From: Ceratodon purpureus
Lineage: Eukaryota; Streptophyta; Bryopsida; Pseudoditrichales; Ditrichaceae
Reading direction: 5' to 3'
Assembly (NCBI GenBank): GCA_014871385.1
Contig: CM026421.1
Coordinates: 17,591,048 to 17,655,047 of the forward strand
Length of the DNA stretch: 64,000 nucleotides
Under the pieces are notes generated by a model. That model worked only from the letters and a program-made list of their open reading frames with translations, made no database searches and was not told where the DNA came from. Position numbers and translations under genes: made by a program. Below, in pieces: positions 49,556-61,384 of this stretch (its first letter is position 1; each line of letters opens with the position of its first letter).

Positions 49556-49819
49556 GAGCATCCCCAGTGAGCTGTAAACCTGTAAGCCTGTAATTACGAG
49601 AACGTCGTTCTCCCAAACCTGAGTGCCTTTCCGAAGCAAAATATTCCAAAACCGTTTACAGATTTACAGGTTTGCCCCAAAAAACCTTCTAAAATGAGGT
49701 TTCGACCTGTAAATTACAGACTTACAAGCTCGAATACAGGCTTGGCCTGAACCGCAATTCACGTCTTTCTACATCTTTCCGATTACAGGTTTACGGTTCA
49801 GGCCTCACTGGGGATGCTC
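49556..49819. mobile_element. Harbinger/Tourist-like MITE
   Basis: The 264-bp element has perfect 16-bp inverted ends GAGCATCCCCAGTGAG and a TAA duplication (49553-49555 and 49820-49822). A TAA/TTA target and ends of this type point to PIF/Harbinger. The interior is full of CTGTAAACCTGTAA and TTACAGGTTTACA phrases that can fold back on themselves. Confidence 0.85.
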
Positions 49820-50070
49820 TAATGATACAAATCCAAATGGAAAAGAAACATAAAAAACATGCATAATAATTTGAAATAAAAGAACCAAAATACGGTGAGA
49901 AATGACGCGTCCCGCCATACCAAAGTACGGCAACTCCGTAGACCCTGGAGGGACCGTATCCAGACATGATGGAGCAACCACTCACAACTCACCATACGCA
50001 GGTACCTTCGATTCGAACCCGGGCCTGCCACGGTGGCAACGCAGACACGAGGCCGCGTGACAAGTCATCA

Positions 50071-50079
50071 TTAGGGTTT
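50071..50079 (+). promoter_or_regulatory. Telobox upstream of CCCH-WD40 copy 2
   Basis: TTAGGGTTT lies about 350 bp upstream of the ATG, in the same gene-relative orientation as in copy 1. The extra distance comes from sequence absent in copy 1, which includes an upstream ATG frame (50135-50341) of 68 codons that could act as a uORF or lie in a 5' intron. Confidence 0.45.
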
Positions 50080-50424
50080 TACCTTCGTCGGAGTCGGGAG
50101 AAGGTGCCGGGCAAACGCAAACACGCACGCGACGATGGAGTACCGAAGCTTCGCCCGCGGATGGCGACGGGCCCGGACTCGGACCGAATCCCGATTACGA
50201 GATAGAAGTGGCGCGTTCGGGCGCACGTTCTTTCACTCCCTTTCGCATCGGAGGACGCAGACAGGGTTGGCGAATAAGGCTCTCTGCATTAGCCCACAAG
50301 GGTTATTTCCCCGGAGTGCAACTGAGTGGGGTGGATTTTGAACGAGGGTTGGCGAACAGGTGCAGGAAGAGGTGACGAGGGAGTGGGGGGGCATGCGGGC
50401 GAGGGCCGGAGGAGAGGGGGCTCT

Positions 50425-53281
50425 ATGATGGCGGGGATGGAGGTGGACGACGGGCCGGCCAGGGTGGGCAGCAAGCGCAACCACTCGCGCTCGGGGGGCC
50501 ACGCCGGGGGAGGCGCGGGGGGAGGGCGATCGCACATCAACCAGGTGTGCAAGTACTGGCAGGACGGGCGGTGCTACAAGGGCGACGAGTGCCAGTGGCT
50601 GCACCCGGGGAATGCCGGCACCACGGGGCGCGGCAGCTCCGGCGGGAATGGGAAGCGCCAGGCCAACAATGCGTACGACGCGCGGAGCGTGATCAGGGAT
50701 AACCATGCGCGCAGTGAGTCGCAGCAGGGCGGGTGGGGGGGATATGGCGGGGGCGGGTTTTCGAGTGGGAGCAATCAGCAGCAGCAGCAGCAGCACGGGG
50801 GGCAGGGGCGCGCGCGGAACTCGTCGGCGAGGTGGGGCAGGCGGGGCGGGGGCGGGGGCCGCGGTGGGCATGGGCAGAGGGATGGTGGTAGGGTTTACGG
50901 TCACGAGGGCGGAGGCGGAGGTGCGCGGGCGCACGCGCCGAAGCAGAAGCCGTGCACGTACTGGCTGAAGGGGAATTGCACGCGCGGGGAGAGCTGCAAC
51001 TTTCTGCACGCGCACACGACGGCCCCGGACGTGGAGATGAAAACGCAGCTGGTGGGGCACGAGAAGGCGATCCGCGCGATCGTGCTGCCGGAGGGGCACA
51101 CGCAGCTGTACACGGGGAGCCAAGACGAGACGGTGCGGGTGTGGGACTGCACGACGGGGGTGTGCGCGAACGTGGCGCCGATGGGCGGGGACGTGGGCGC
51201 GCTGATATACGCGGCGGGGTGGCTGTTCGTGGGGCTGCCGAACGAGGTGAAGGTGAGGGTGGAAGTGCGGAGCTTGGTAGTAGTGGATTCAGTTGTGGAA
51301 TCAGTTGTGGATTTAGTCGTGGAGTTAGTTGTGGAATGGGCGGTGGCGAGGGGGAAGGGTGAATTGGGGGGTGGTTGTGAGTCTGGATGGGGCGGGGTGT
51401 GGAATACATGCAGGAATGGCAATGTGAGGGATGTTAGCGAAGCAGTTGTGGGATTGATGGTGGGAATGTGCGAATTAGGGTTAGGGGTGAATTGGTGGGG
51501 TGGCATTGAAAATGGCGGAATGTGAGGTGGCAGGTTGTGAACATGACGACACTGCATCAGCAGAGTCTGAGCGGGCCGAAGGGGCAGGTGCACGCGCTTG
51601 CGGTGACGGACGAGGGGCTTTTGTTTGCGGGTACCCAGGTGAGTGTGAGTGATGGATGAATTGGGATGGGCATTGGAGGTGAAAGTGGGAGTGGTGTATG
51701 GTGTGTGCTGGGGGCAGCAGTGTATGCATTCGGGGTAGGGAGGAGAGTGGGATGCGAGTGGTGAGCACTTTTCGGGATTGATTGGGATTGAATTGTGGAG
51801 GCATATTTGATCAGTATATAGATGGCTGTGATGGATGCGAACGGTTTCTTACGCTCGGCTTTGTTTGTTGGATGTGGGTGAATAGGACGGCACAATTCTG
51901 GTATGGCAGTTCAACACGGCGACGAATGAGTTTGTACCAGCCGCATCGATGTCCGGGCACACGGGGCCTGTGGTGACGCTGATGTTGATCGGGAGTCGGT
52001 TGTATTCTGGTTCGATGGACAAGACGATACGGGTGAGTGGGTAGTAGTGGGTTGTATTGAGTCGGTGTTGGTGTGATGAATTGTGAAGGTGTGGCCGGTT
52101 ATGATGTTGGACGGACGTTCATGTAAGGATGTTTGGCGCAGTTTGCATGGGATTGTTTTTGGGAGGTGAGAATTTGATGCTGATGGAAGTGCGGCAGGAC
52201 GGCGCAAACGTGTGAGGATGCTGAGAGGGGTTTGATGTGATGGACAGGTGTGGGAGATCGCCAGTGTACAGTGCGTGCAGACGCTGGAGGGGCATACGGG
52301 GGTGGTGATGGATCTGCTTTGCTGGGACTCGTTCCTGCTGTCGTGCTCGCTGGACGGCACCGTGAAGGCAAGTGCGAAACCCACGGCGCGTTTCTTTGGT
52401 GTTTGCAGTGACGGAGTGGTGGCAGTGGTCTTTGGTGTTTGCAGTGACGGAGTGGTGGCAGTGGTCTGGAGTAGAAGTTGGGTGGGTCGAGGAGGCTGGG
52501 CAGGGTTGGTGATTGGGGTGGGGGTTGAAATGACTGACGGGGCTTGCTCGGGGGTGTTTGCAGATCTGGACTTTGAATACAGCAGGTCAGCTGGAGCTGA
52601 CGTTCACACACCCGGAGGAGGATAGCCAGGCAGATTCGCGCAATGTGAGTGTCGGATCGCATGTTGTGGGTGCATGAGCGTTTTGTTGTAGTGGTGGTTT
52701 TGTGTGTCACATGGTGGTGTATGCGATGGGTTGGAGCGGTGTTGGAAGGAGGAGTGATATGACGGATGTGTTGCGCGACGTGTGGTATGTGCAGGTGACT
52801 CTGGCAGGGGCGTTGAAGATGTGCGGAAGCTCGGACAAGGCCGGGAAGCCGGTGTTATTGGTGTCGTACAACGACAACAGCGTGCGGCTGTACGACCTAC
52901 CGACGTAAGTGGGCGTGGGGTTGGTAGAGCTTTGTGCGTGGAGTTGTGGTGGTTAATTGGATGTTGGGTAGATGATAGCTGTTTTGGCAAATGTAGATGG
53001 TTGAGGGAGACTAGGTCTCTTTCGTGAGGTTGTATACGGCAGTGCATTGCTTGTTGCAGGCGGTTGTGATATGGCGAAGGCGGGGTCTGGTTGGATGATG
53101 TGGAGGGATAGTAACGAGGGTGTGGTGATGCAGGTTCACGGAGCGTGGGCAGTTGTTTTCGCGGGAGGAGGTGCGCGCATTACAAGTGGGACCGAACCAT
53201 CTGGTGTTCTCGGGAGACAGCAGCGGGGACGTGAAGGTGTGGAGCTGGGTGGAGGCGGGGCTGGAGGCAGTGGCGGAGTAG
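50425..53281 (+). CDS. CCCH zinc finger-WD40 (ZFWD-type) protein, copy 2
   Basis: Seven exons: 50425-51252, 51534-51638, 51886-52032, 52248-52367, 52564-52644, 52795-52904 and 53134-53281, giving 512 residues. Exons 2-6 have exactly the same lengths as in copy 1. CCCH fingers lie at about 42-60 and 177-195, with the WD40 propeller from about 205 to the end ('SGDVKVWSWVEAGLEAVAE'). Intron 4 again has a GC donor (52368) and contains a 36-bp duplication not found in copy 1. The open frame continues upstream of 50425, but without an ATG, so ATGATGGCG is the likely start. The glutamine run in the linker is longer than in copy 1. Both copies keep full frames, implying recent duplication or gene conversion between the arms. 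Confidence 0.9.
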
Positions 53282-54039
53282 GTGGTGGTAGTGTAGGCGT
53301 TTTCGAGGAGTAGCGAATGCGTGGGCTGAGCTTTGTGAAGTCTGGGGCATGGGGTCGTGGAGTAGCGTTTTTGCAGCGAGGGAGCAGTGACGAGGAGGAC
53401 GAGGCGTTGGGGCGATTTGAGTCCTATCGAGACGGTTGGAGGCCACGACTCGAGGCCCGGACGGAAAGCTGGGCCTGGTGTTCGGCAGCGTTCTAGGTGA
53501 CGACGTAGGATGGTAGGGGGCCAGGAGAGGATTGATTTCTCGACAGAGTGTGTACAGTGAGTGGGCTCGGGGGAGGGAAGAAGCATGGCGATTGTGCATG
53601 GGTCTTCCCGTGGTTGGGTGGCGAGTTTCACAGACGATTTATTTGAGAGTTTGTGGAGGATAGAGAAGCGATGGTGGTGGCGGAGGTGAATAGTCTGTGG
53701 TATTTGTGAGGGGGTTGGCATTGAGAACGATTGACGGCCATGGTGGCGCAAATGGGGCACCGTGGGCTGTTGGGGGTTTGTAGGGGTGGATACATATAGA
53801 TGTTGATGGATTGTGAAGGAGACGGTTGGACTGCCCAGAAAGGAGAGCAGTCTTATTAATTTATGGAGAGCAGGGTGTACGGTTGGATGTTGCACACATG
53901 ATGTGTCGTGGAGTGAGTGGCTTGGGTGAGTAGCGCAAAGGAGTGGGTGGGTTGGGGCTTGTAGTGCTTGATTTGGATTGGCATGAATTAGTGGGGTTAG
54001 TTGTCCATTGTGTTTATGATTGTAAGTCTTGCCGGGTGT

Positions 54040-54062
54040 GGGGGGGGGGGGGGGGGGGGGGG
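54040..54062. repeat. 23-nt poly-G run
   Basis: An uninterrupted G homopolymer just beyond the duplicated arm. The corresponding edge of the other arm has no such run. Length in the assembly may be unreliable. Confidence 0.9.
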
Positions 54063-54992
54063 TGTTGATGTTGTAAAGGGGCATGGTTGTGGCTCTCGGT
54101 TGTCATCAAAGTGATGACTTGTTTTCGACTCATTTTTATTTTGTCTGGTTTTTAGGATGATGTTTTGATACCTCGTGTTTGGAAGTTGCGGTTTCGTTCT
54201 GATGCATGAACAGACTTAAGCTTCGCTTGGTTTGAAATTCCCTCGTGGCATCTATCTTAGCTAGTGCTGATCTACACGTATGTAATCTCTACTATATGCG
54301 AAGGTTACTGAATTGGAGACATCTTGTTTTGATAGTTTTTGACAATTTCACCCATGATAATACTCTTCTGCTTGACACCGCATCATATCAGTATGACTTT
54401 CTCCATATCAGGATTCTCCTAATTTAATTTCGAATTTTATGTCATGTGACTTAGATCTTAATCTGGTATGTCATTACTGTCGTTATTGTAGGCTGCCTTG
54501 CTATGGAACGCTATCCAGAGGTGGTGCCGTAAACAATGCGTCTTTATTATTGTCGCGATGGTGCATCATGAATGTGAAAGTCTTTGCGAGTGTTTGCTAG
54601 GGTCGTCGAGCTTGGTGAACCACAGGTACTAATATTGTAAGACGTATAAAAGATCATGCACAAACAATTTTAATGAATTTGACCGTTTGGATTAGAAGAT
54701 TATAGAGTTTGAAGTAATCTTTTTTTAATCTTTTCAAAACATGATCAACTGACTTTGACTTCTCATTGGGTAAATTTTTGGCACTATATATAGTGGAGGT
54801 TCTGTACTGAAATGGTCTATATGATGTTGATTACTTGTGCACAAAATTTTAGATTAAACAAAAAGGCGTAGCATTGTGAAAAACATTGTATAAAAAACAC
54901 AAGTTCATGTTATTGTCAATACTAATTTTATTTTTTTGGTAAACTATTTTTTGTTAGTATAAAATCCATGTGGTCAAAACAAAGGTATATGT

Positions 54993-55727
54993 GGGGGAGA
55001 GCACAATAAAGTGAAGCACAAAGTGCAATATGTGATTAGTAAGAAGTGAGTATGAAGTGTGCTGTTTTTTAAAGCTCAAAGCTGATTTTGAGCATTTTGG
55101 TGTAGTTTTTGAGCATTTTAGTCACTTTCTAGGGTGTCGTAAAGTATCTTACACGCATCTTCATAAAAAAAACGTCCTCAATTGAAACTTAATTTGACCG
55201 CTAGTTCTAAATCATAAAAATGAACTTTCCGAAGTCTTAATTTCTTCATTTGGTGCCCTCTATTATTTTAGAGGATGTTTTTTTCAATTTAAAAAACAAT
55301 GTCCGGTGAAAAAAAACCCCCAAAAAGTTTCGCAAAAAATTGGGTCTCAAAAACGTCCTTGCGGTACTTCTTATCCGCCCAAACTTTCATTTGAAGTGGT
55401 CATTGTCATTTCTACAACCGCAATTCACAAACGGAGGGCACCGTGGAATCAAAAGTGGTTTCCGACAACATTTGACAAATGTTCTTATCACTTTTCAAAT
55501 GATTGCATTCACTTTGTCAGACTTTAAGATTCTCGTACAACATTGTAGAAGACGCGAATTTGTACCATATTCTCCCACACTTTAGATAATGAAGTCTATT
55601 TTCTATACCCAAACATCTTCCCATTATACCAACAACCGAGATGCCACTTTTTTAAGTCTTTGCAATAGGGGCTTACATTGGCAATGAGCTATGCACTTTT
55701 GTGGTACACTTTATTGTACTTCCCCCC
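54993..55727. mobile_element. Inverted-repeat element of about 735 bp, unassigned
   Basis: The left end GGGGGAGAGCACAATAAAGT and the reverse complement of the right end GGGGGGAAGTACAATAAAGT match over about 35 bp with few mismatches. ATGT occurs directly outside both ends (54989-54992 and 55728-55731) and may be a target duplication. No transposase is inside. Confidence 0.6.
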
Positions 55728-56049
55728 ATGTCTATTCTTGACGTGAAGAGAAAGATGAGAGAAAAAGAACAAAATCTCTATCTTTTATGTGATAAAGAAA
55801 AAGTTTTTTCATGCTTGACTGAAAGGAATGATAAAACTTTGGTTCATTATAGAATGAAAATCTTCCACAATATAAGATATTTTTGATAATCTCAAAACCA
55901 ATCATGTTAGTTACTTGCACTAAAAATCCCAAAGGTAGTTGAAGGGTGTATCCAAGAAGTAGGAAAAATTGTTTCGGGCACCATAAATATTTTTTTCAAT
56001 GTCTAGTACAAAAAAGATTATTCACCCGCAAAGCTCTTGCAATTCCCTA

Positions 56050-56147
56050 CGTCTACAAATCATTTTAAAATCTTCCATCCAAAATTGACATCGTAGGAAC
56101 CTGCCCGAAATTTAAAAAACCCATTATAGGACTTTGCCGTTTAGGCG
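56050..56147. mobile_element. Degenerate piggyBac-type end
   Basis: Read inward from 56147 the sequence is CGCCTAAACGGCAAAGTCCT next to TTAA (56148-56151). 'AATGGGTTTTTTAAATTTCGGGCAGGTTCCTA' is the expected subterminal pattern, matched loosely to the element at 14403. Its other end was not identified. Confidence 0.55.
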
Positions 56148-56803
56148 TTAATCATGAAAAGCGATGACCTTGCTGTATCGGAGTAACGTCTGAAGCGCTG
56201 TGGTGTTTCTGGGACACTGCAGTATGTTAGCCTGGATAGAAGAGAAGGCGTTGCATGTAAGTGTAATTCATTTCCCAAAGCCCTTGAGGTCGCCAGTTCT
56301 GCCGGTAACACAGGCTCTACAAACCACAAATCATCTAAATGCTGTGGCAGGTCAGGTGTGCCGAGATGTGTGGAGATACGTCGTTGCCCTGTAGGATGAG
56401 AGATTAGACTGTTGCATGATGCAAGTAACCTGAGACGTTGTCGACAATGTGATCGTTGCTGGATTGGATTCGTTACTATTGGTATACTGTGAAGACTTCC
56501 GGGAACTAGACATGCCACCAGTTGAGAGCTTAGGATTTCTTGAGCATCTTTGAAGAGATGCGAGCAGCTGTAATCTTGTCCTACAAGTAAGCCGTTGCGA
56601 AGAATATGATTCTGCGGATAAGAATACCGTAGGCAACGAAAACCAGCAAATGTGTGTAATGATGAGTGGGATTCGACATACCCTTGAGGAGCATCCTCAT
56701 TTTGGCACAACTTAGTAACCGGCACATTCTGTGCAAACAGATTAATAGTATCAAATTTATACAGTCTGGTATCTCTCACTGAGGAATCGTTCATCAGGAC
56801 CAT
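56141..56803 (-). CDS. Unassigned 220-residue open frame
   Basis: An ATG-initiated frame without introns and without recognisable domain, membrane segment or signal peptide. Its end overlaps the piggyBac-type end at 56147. It could be chance in balanced-composition DNA; I list it only because of its length. Confidence 0.15.
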   Translation of the reverse strand: MVLMNDSSVRDTRLYKFDTINLFAQNVPVTKLCQNEDAPQGYVESHSSLHTFAGFRCLRYSYPQNHILRNGLLVGQDYSCSHLFKDAQEILSSQLVACLVPGSLHSIPIVTNPIQQRSHCRQRLRLLASCNSLISHPTGQRRISTHLGTPDLPQHLDDLWFVEPVLPAELATSRALGNELHLHATPSLLSRLTYCSVPETPQRFRRYSDTARSSLFMINA

Positions 56804-59800
56804 GCTAGATTATTGTTTTCTAAAGATCGTCCTCTTTAGTTTTACACAGCGCTAGCAACATATTGGACCACCCAATTCCATGGATGTGTTCTGAAATTTA
56901 TATGTATACTTATTTAATTTCAATTAAGCCCAAATAGGAACTGTACTGACCTGATATATGAAAAGCTCTTACAAATGAAGACTCGATACTACTGAGTATC
57001 TGTTGTCCTCAGAAGTGGATCGATTACAGTGTTGAAGTGGATCTAGTATCATGTCATCGATTGGCAATGGCTCTACGTAATTTTACACACTCATACCTGA
57101 TAAGGTAATCATACTGGATGGATAAATATTTTGTGTACTTTTTGCCTACGTTAATTCCTACAGAGGGTGCTGGTAATCAGATTAAGCAGGACATGAGTAC
57201 GTAATTCTACTGGAGGGAGTGACAGTGTGACCGATCACGTTCTTAGCCAAGAGCCTCCTCATTTGTGCAGATATGCATTTCAAAGGCGAGGTTTCATGCG
57301 TTGTAGTACAGACTCTGAATGGCTTGTCTGCCGTTTAGTTGATCAAATCGTCACCAAATTTGGCATTGTAAACTCTTGTACGCCGTGAAGGCAATAAGTG
57401 GTACCTTCAAATTAAAGTCGTGTGTCATACCAGACTTTGCAACAACAGGGGAATTAGACCATTTCTGCCGACATTATCATTTCCCAGGGGCATGGGTATT
57501 ACCAGAAGAGCTGGATATTTATCAGCTGCTTTGTATCGTCTGGTCTGGCTTCCTACTATGTGCCATGCAATAATATCTTACGCACTTCCCGAATCAGATA
57601 GAGAGCTTGGAGTCATGTGTAATAGGTTGGTGTCTGAGACCAAATTTTGGGCTTTGTAACGGTGCTACGGATCTTGCTAACGAGTTTCTTACAACATTTT
57701 TCTTCTCATGATCTCTGCTTCCTTTCAAGAATTTGATACAGACCATTGGACATGAGTTATTGGTGCTAATCATGGATCTAAGCTCGTGGGAACAGGGGGA
57801 CAATGGGAATACGATCAGATTTTAAGTGCACTAAACATTCTTCCTGAATCTCAGAAGCTCTGCGGAAGATTTAAGATTGTTGTTCCCAAGTCGGTTAACG
57901 TTGTACGAGATCCACTATCTGGTGATATTGCACAGGTATTGTACGAAGTGTATACACTGGTTGTTCAGTGGCAGAGCTTGCCGCAGACGAAAGATGAAGG
58001 CAGACAGGAACTTGCTGAAGATGCTCTGCGGTCGAGAAATCATCACAGGTCAGAATACTTCAAGATTGCTTTCCCTGACAAGAATATTAAGAAACCATCA
58101 AGCCTCGCTTGAAGAAACTTCACAGTGCAGAAGCGCATGATGTTAAAGGCCCGGGAGTACAGGCTCAAAGGACAGATTCAGTGAAACATCCTGGAGTTTT
58201 AAATGGATTCCTGGTGGTACCGAATCCTTATCGGATTGCCCAAAACCAGTAAACCTGTCAGTCAAAGAAAATCTTCAAGTGGTATAAAGTTGCATAATTC
58301 AAATCTTTAGCACAGACCTACAATCCGAATTCAGGGCCCAGCAGCAGGATTTCACTAGAATAGTAACCCGTCATTTAGAGCAAGAGGTCAATGCTGTGTC
58401 AGCACAAATTATCTAAAATTTGTAAGTTTCCTAACATGTTGAGTATGCTGAAAACATGTATCCCCCCCGTCTGATAAGCTTTCATTTCTCTTAACCACTA
58501 CACTTGATAATTTGAATGCTGAAGCCCTAGTTGTCACTTTTCAGCCCGTTCTTCCTGTGGACTGTTTTAGATCACAGGATCATAAGTTACCTGATCTCCA
58601 TGCGAAATCCATACTAGAAGTAACATTCCGGGCAGAGAATATAAAATACTCAGGGCAGTATGTACATTACAATATAATATTTTAGCCGTGACAAAAGTTC
58701 GCACTTGGTCATCATCTGCAGCCGTCGTCTGCAATCAGAGCTAAGCTGTCACCGGTTCATCTAGACGAACGTTTATTCTAAAGTGGTTTCTGAAGGAATT
58801 CCTCTGCCAGAGCTTTTGACTGATCGATATGTACAATCTAGCTGCGCAGGATGCCGTTTCCTTCCCCCGAAAGCTCAAAGCTGTACAACTGCAGCCCAAT
58901 GACGATTGCAGGTTCAGGCTGCATTCCAGGAATCAGGATGGAACGTTATGACGTAAGATATTAAAGTGAAACATCTAGAGGATGGGCAAGACTTTCATTT
59001 TATCTGAGTTCAGATATTTTACCTTAACTTCAGGAATCTCCAGCTGTGAATTAATCAAATCTCTAGTGCTTGAATTTTGAGGCTGTTCAACGTAGTTCCC
59101 GTTTGGTAAACGAGGTTGAAAACAAAACAGATCAGTTACTCGAGCAGCAAACCCGAGATTAAGCTATTCCAAGATCATGCAACTAACATGTGGAGAGGAG
59201 GGCTACAATGTTCACATTCTGGCTGCTTCAATCCGCATTCGGGGCTGGTTCAAGTCAGAAATTCCTTTGTCCTATCAGATGTAGTAGCACTTGAGAGAGT
59301 GGTACATCCTTGCATTAAAGGAACGTGAACCCACATTTATGAAAGTCCTAGGTCATCGATGCGCAGTCCTTCCTCCTTTCCAGGGATGAAAGGATATCCA
59401 CGTAAGCTCTTGAAGCTCACTAGGCTGCAGGCACTCAAAGGTTCCTATGAAGAAAAAGAAAATCCACGGCAGAAATTCATCCACATCTTATCCAAGCCTC
59501 CGTGTGTTAATTAGCCCTTCTATTTCACTGTACCGGTATCCTCCAGTCTGAAACGCATGATTCCACATAAAATCATTGCATATTGCTGGGGCCCTATTTT
59601 GGCTCCACCACATCTAGGCGGCATACTCATCAGCATGGGAAGGTATTAGGCTGGACCATTCCTGGTGCTGCCACCTTTCTCACAACGTCTACACGAAATG
59701 ATGAAAATCGGTAAATAGCTTTCTCATAAGCACCTCAGGCCGTGCCTACTGTTTGTAAAGCACAACACTTGATGCTACGTTAGTTGAAGAAGCCAAGCTC

Positions 59801-60145
59801 CTGGTCTACTGGCATGCCAACTGAGACCTAGTAATAAATATGACTCATCAGGGCTAAGTCGACTGACTCCGTGTGGATTTGATGATCGGAGCTGTACCTG
59901 ACATGCATGTAATCGATGGATACTGCACCACTTTTTGCTGGTGTGAAAGTACTGCAACTTTGTACTATCTCCCGGACCACCAGACTCCAGTGAAGTATAA
60001 AGGAGAACATTGTGCCTGATTAGACATCCATTGAGCTATCCTCACCCATCTTTTGGTGCGTCACAAGTTGAAGAGAGTAGAACGCATTGCGGCGTCATTA
60101 GAAACTCAGTTCCAACACCGAGGTATCATGAACAGCTTAGTAGCT

Positions 60146-61384
60146 ATGGCTGGCTGCTGGACTTCTGTTATGGCCATTTTGCTCGGGTTTCTGGTAAGCT
60201 TTTAACGTTGCTTCCTTCCCTGTTCGAAGTACTCGTCTCTGGTGTAAGCCTGTGAATTGTGGCAATCCAATGTTAAAGATTAGACAATATCATCCATGCC
60301 GCAGTGTGTATCATAATTGTAGACAGAATAGTCGAGCTGTTGTAGCTTTCTCAACCTTTCTGAACATGATGTAATTGATTTGTTTTCCTCATGGCAGGTT
60401 ATGGTGGTGGCTGCAACACAAGTTTCACATGCCCCTGCTATTAGTCACTGGGGAGAGACACTTCCCACAGTGACAATACCCAGTGCTCTTCGTGGTTCTG
60501 TCTCGCCGGTTGATGGAAGCGTCATGGCGACACGCTTCGCTACTGCTATCGCTCGCGGTGCAATTTTTCCAGCTACAACAGCTGCTTTCTGTAGAGACGC
60601 AAGGCTGATGTGCGAGGAGGATGTCAACATTTCTCCTTACACCAGTGGAGCCAGCATCGTAGGAGAGAAGGGCACAAGTCGTGCATTAGGAATCAAGACC
60701 ATAAATGACTTTCAGTTTGATTTTTTCTTGGAGGATTACCTTGTGAAGGGTGCAAAGATGAACCTTGTTGAAAATCTTCATGATCCTATTCCAAGGAGAG
60801 CATTCCTTCCTAAGGAGGTGGCTGACACCCTACCCCCTCTAACCACATCCAACTTGCCAAAGCTGATGCAAACTTTCAACATTGGCGAAAACACTAAGAT
60901 GGCTACCATCATGGGGACAGCCACATACTTGTGCGAGAACCCTCCTCTACCTGGAGAAGACAGAGCTTGCCCAACCTCAGTAGAAGCCATGGCCGAGTTT
61001 GTTTCTTTTCAACTAGGAAGGGAGGTGAAGCTGCTGGCGACGAGGGGAGCCCCTGAAGCTGCACCAGTGATAAAGAAACCAGTTACGGTTGTAGACTTCA
61101 GCAAAGGCTCACTTGATGAGGGGAAGAAGATTGTCATATGCCACAACTTAATGTTTCCTTCTCAATTGTACTACTGCCACCAAGTTACAGGCACGAAGGT
61201 GGTCCAAGCATCCCTTGCTGCAGCTGATGGGTCTACTATTCATGGTGTAGCAATATGCCATTTGGATACTAACATGTGGGCCTCGGAGCATCCTGCTTTT
61301 GCCGCCCTCAAGATTCCCCGAGGTGCTGAAGCTTGCCATTGGACTGCACAGAACGATATGATCTGGGTTACAACTCATCAGTGA
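60146..61384 (+). CDS. Secreted BURP-domain protein
   Basis: Two exons, 60146-60193 and 60398-61384, joined in phase 0 (CTG|GTAAGC ... GGCAG|GTT), encode 344 residues. The N-terminus 'MAGCWTSVMAILLGFL' plus 'VMVVAATQVSHA' is a signal peptide split by the intron. A variable segment follows, then a BURP domain from the FF pair at about 125 to the end. It shows the four Cys-His pairs: CH, 10 residues, CH, 25 residues, CH, 24 residues, CHW. The last spacing is one short of the common 25-26. BURP proteins are plant-specific and act in the cell wall or secretory system (polygalacturonase beta-subunit, RD22, USP, BNM2 types; some self-cyclise peptides as copper enzymes). There is no tandem repeat region or obvious cyclisation core, so a cell-wall role is the default guess. 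Confidence 0.9.

Larger units (their letters stand above)
46751..50064. other. Spacer between the inverted arms, AT-rich with mobile elements
   Basis: About 3.3 kb without a recognised gene. It contains the Stowaway-like MITE, a solitary piggyBac-type end, dispersed repeat family C and a Harbinger-like MITE, all listed separately. Confidence 0.6.
50065..53970. repeat. Right arm of the inverted duplication
   Basis: Inverted counterpart of 43090-46750. It is slightly longer because of about 0.2 kb extra between the telobox (50071) and the conserved GGGTTATT-CCCGGAG block (about 50300), and a 36-bp tandem duplication in intron 4 (52394-52465). Confidence 0.85.
53971..60145. other. Intergenic DNA between CCCH-WD40 copy 2 and the BURP gene
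   Basis: Contains a poly-G run, an inverted-repeat element and a degenerate piggyBac-type end (separate entries). From 56.2 to 60.1 kb the composition is more balanced but I recognise no domain. Frames at 56141-56803 (-) and 57786-58112 (+) are the longest; either could be chance or remnants of genes. Confidence 0.35.

Noticed and set aside
57786-58112. 108-codon plus-strand frame
   Set aside because: No recognisable domain, no splice partners found, and neighbouring sequence is not coding-like.
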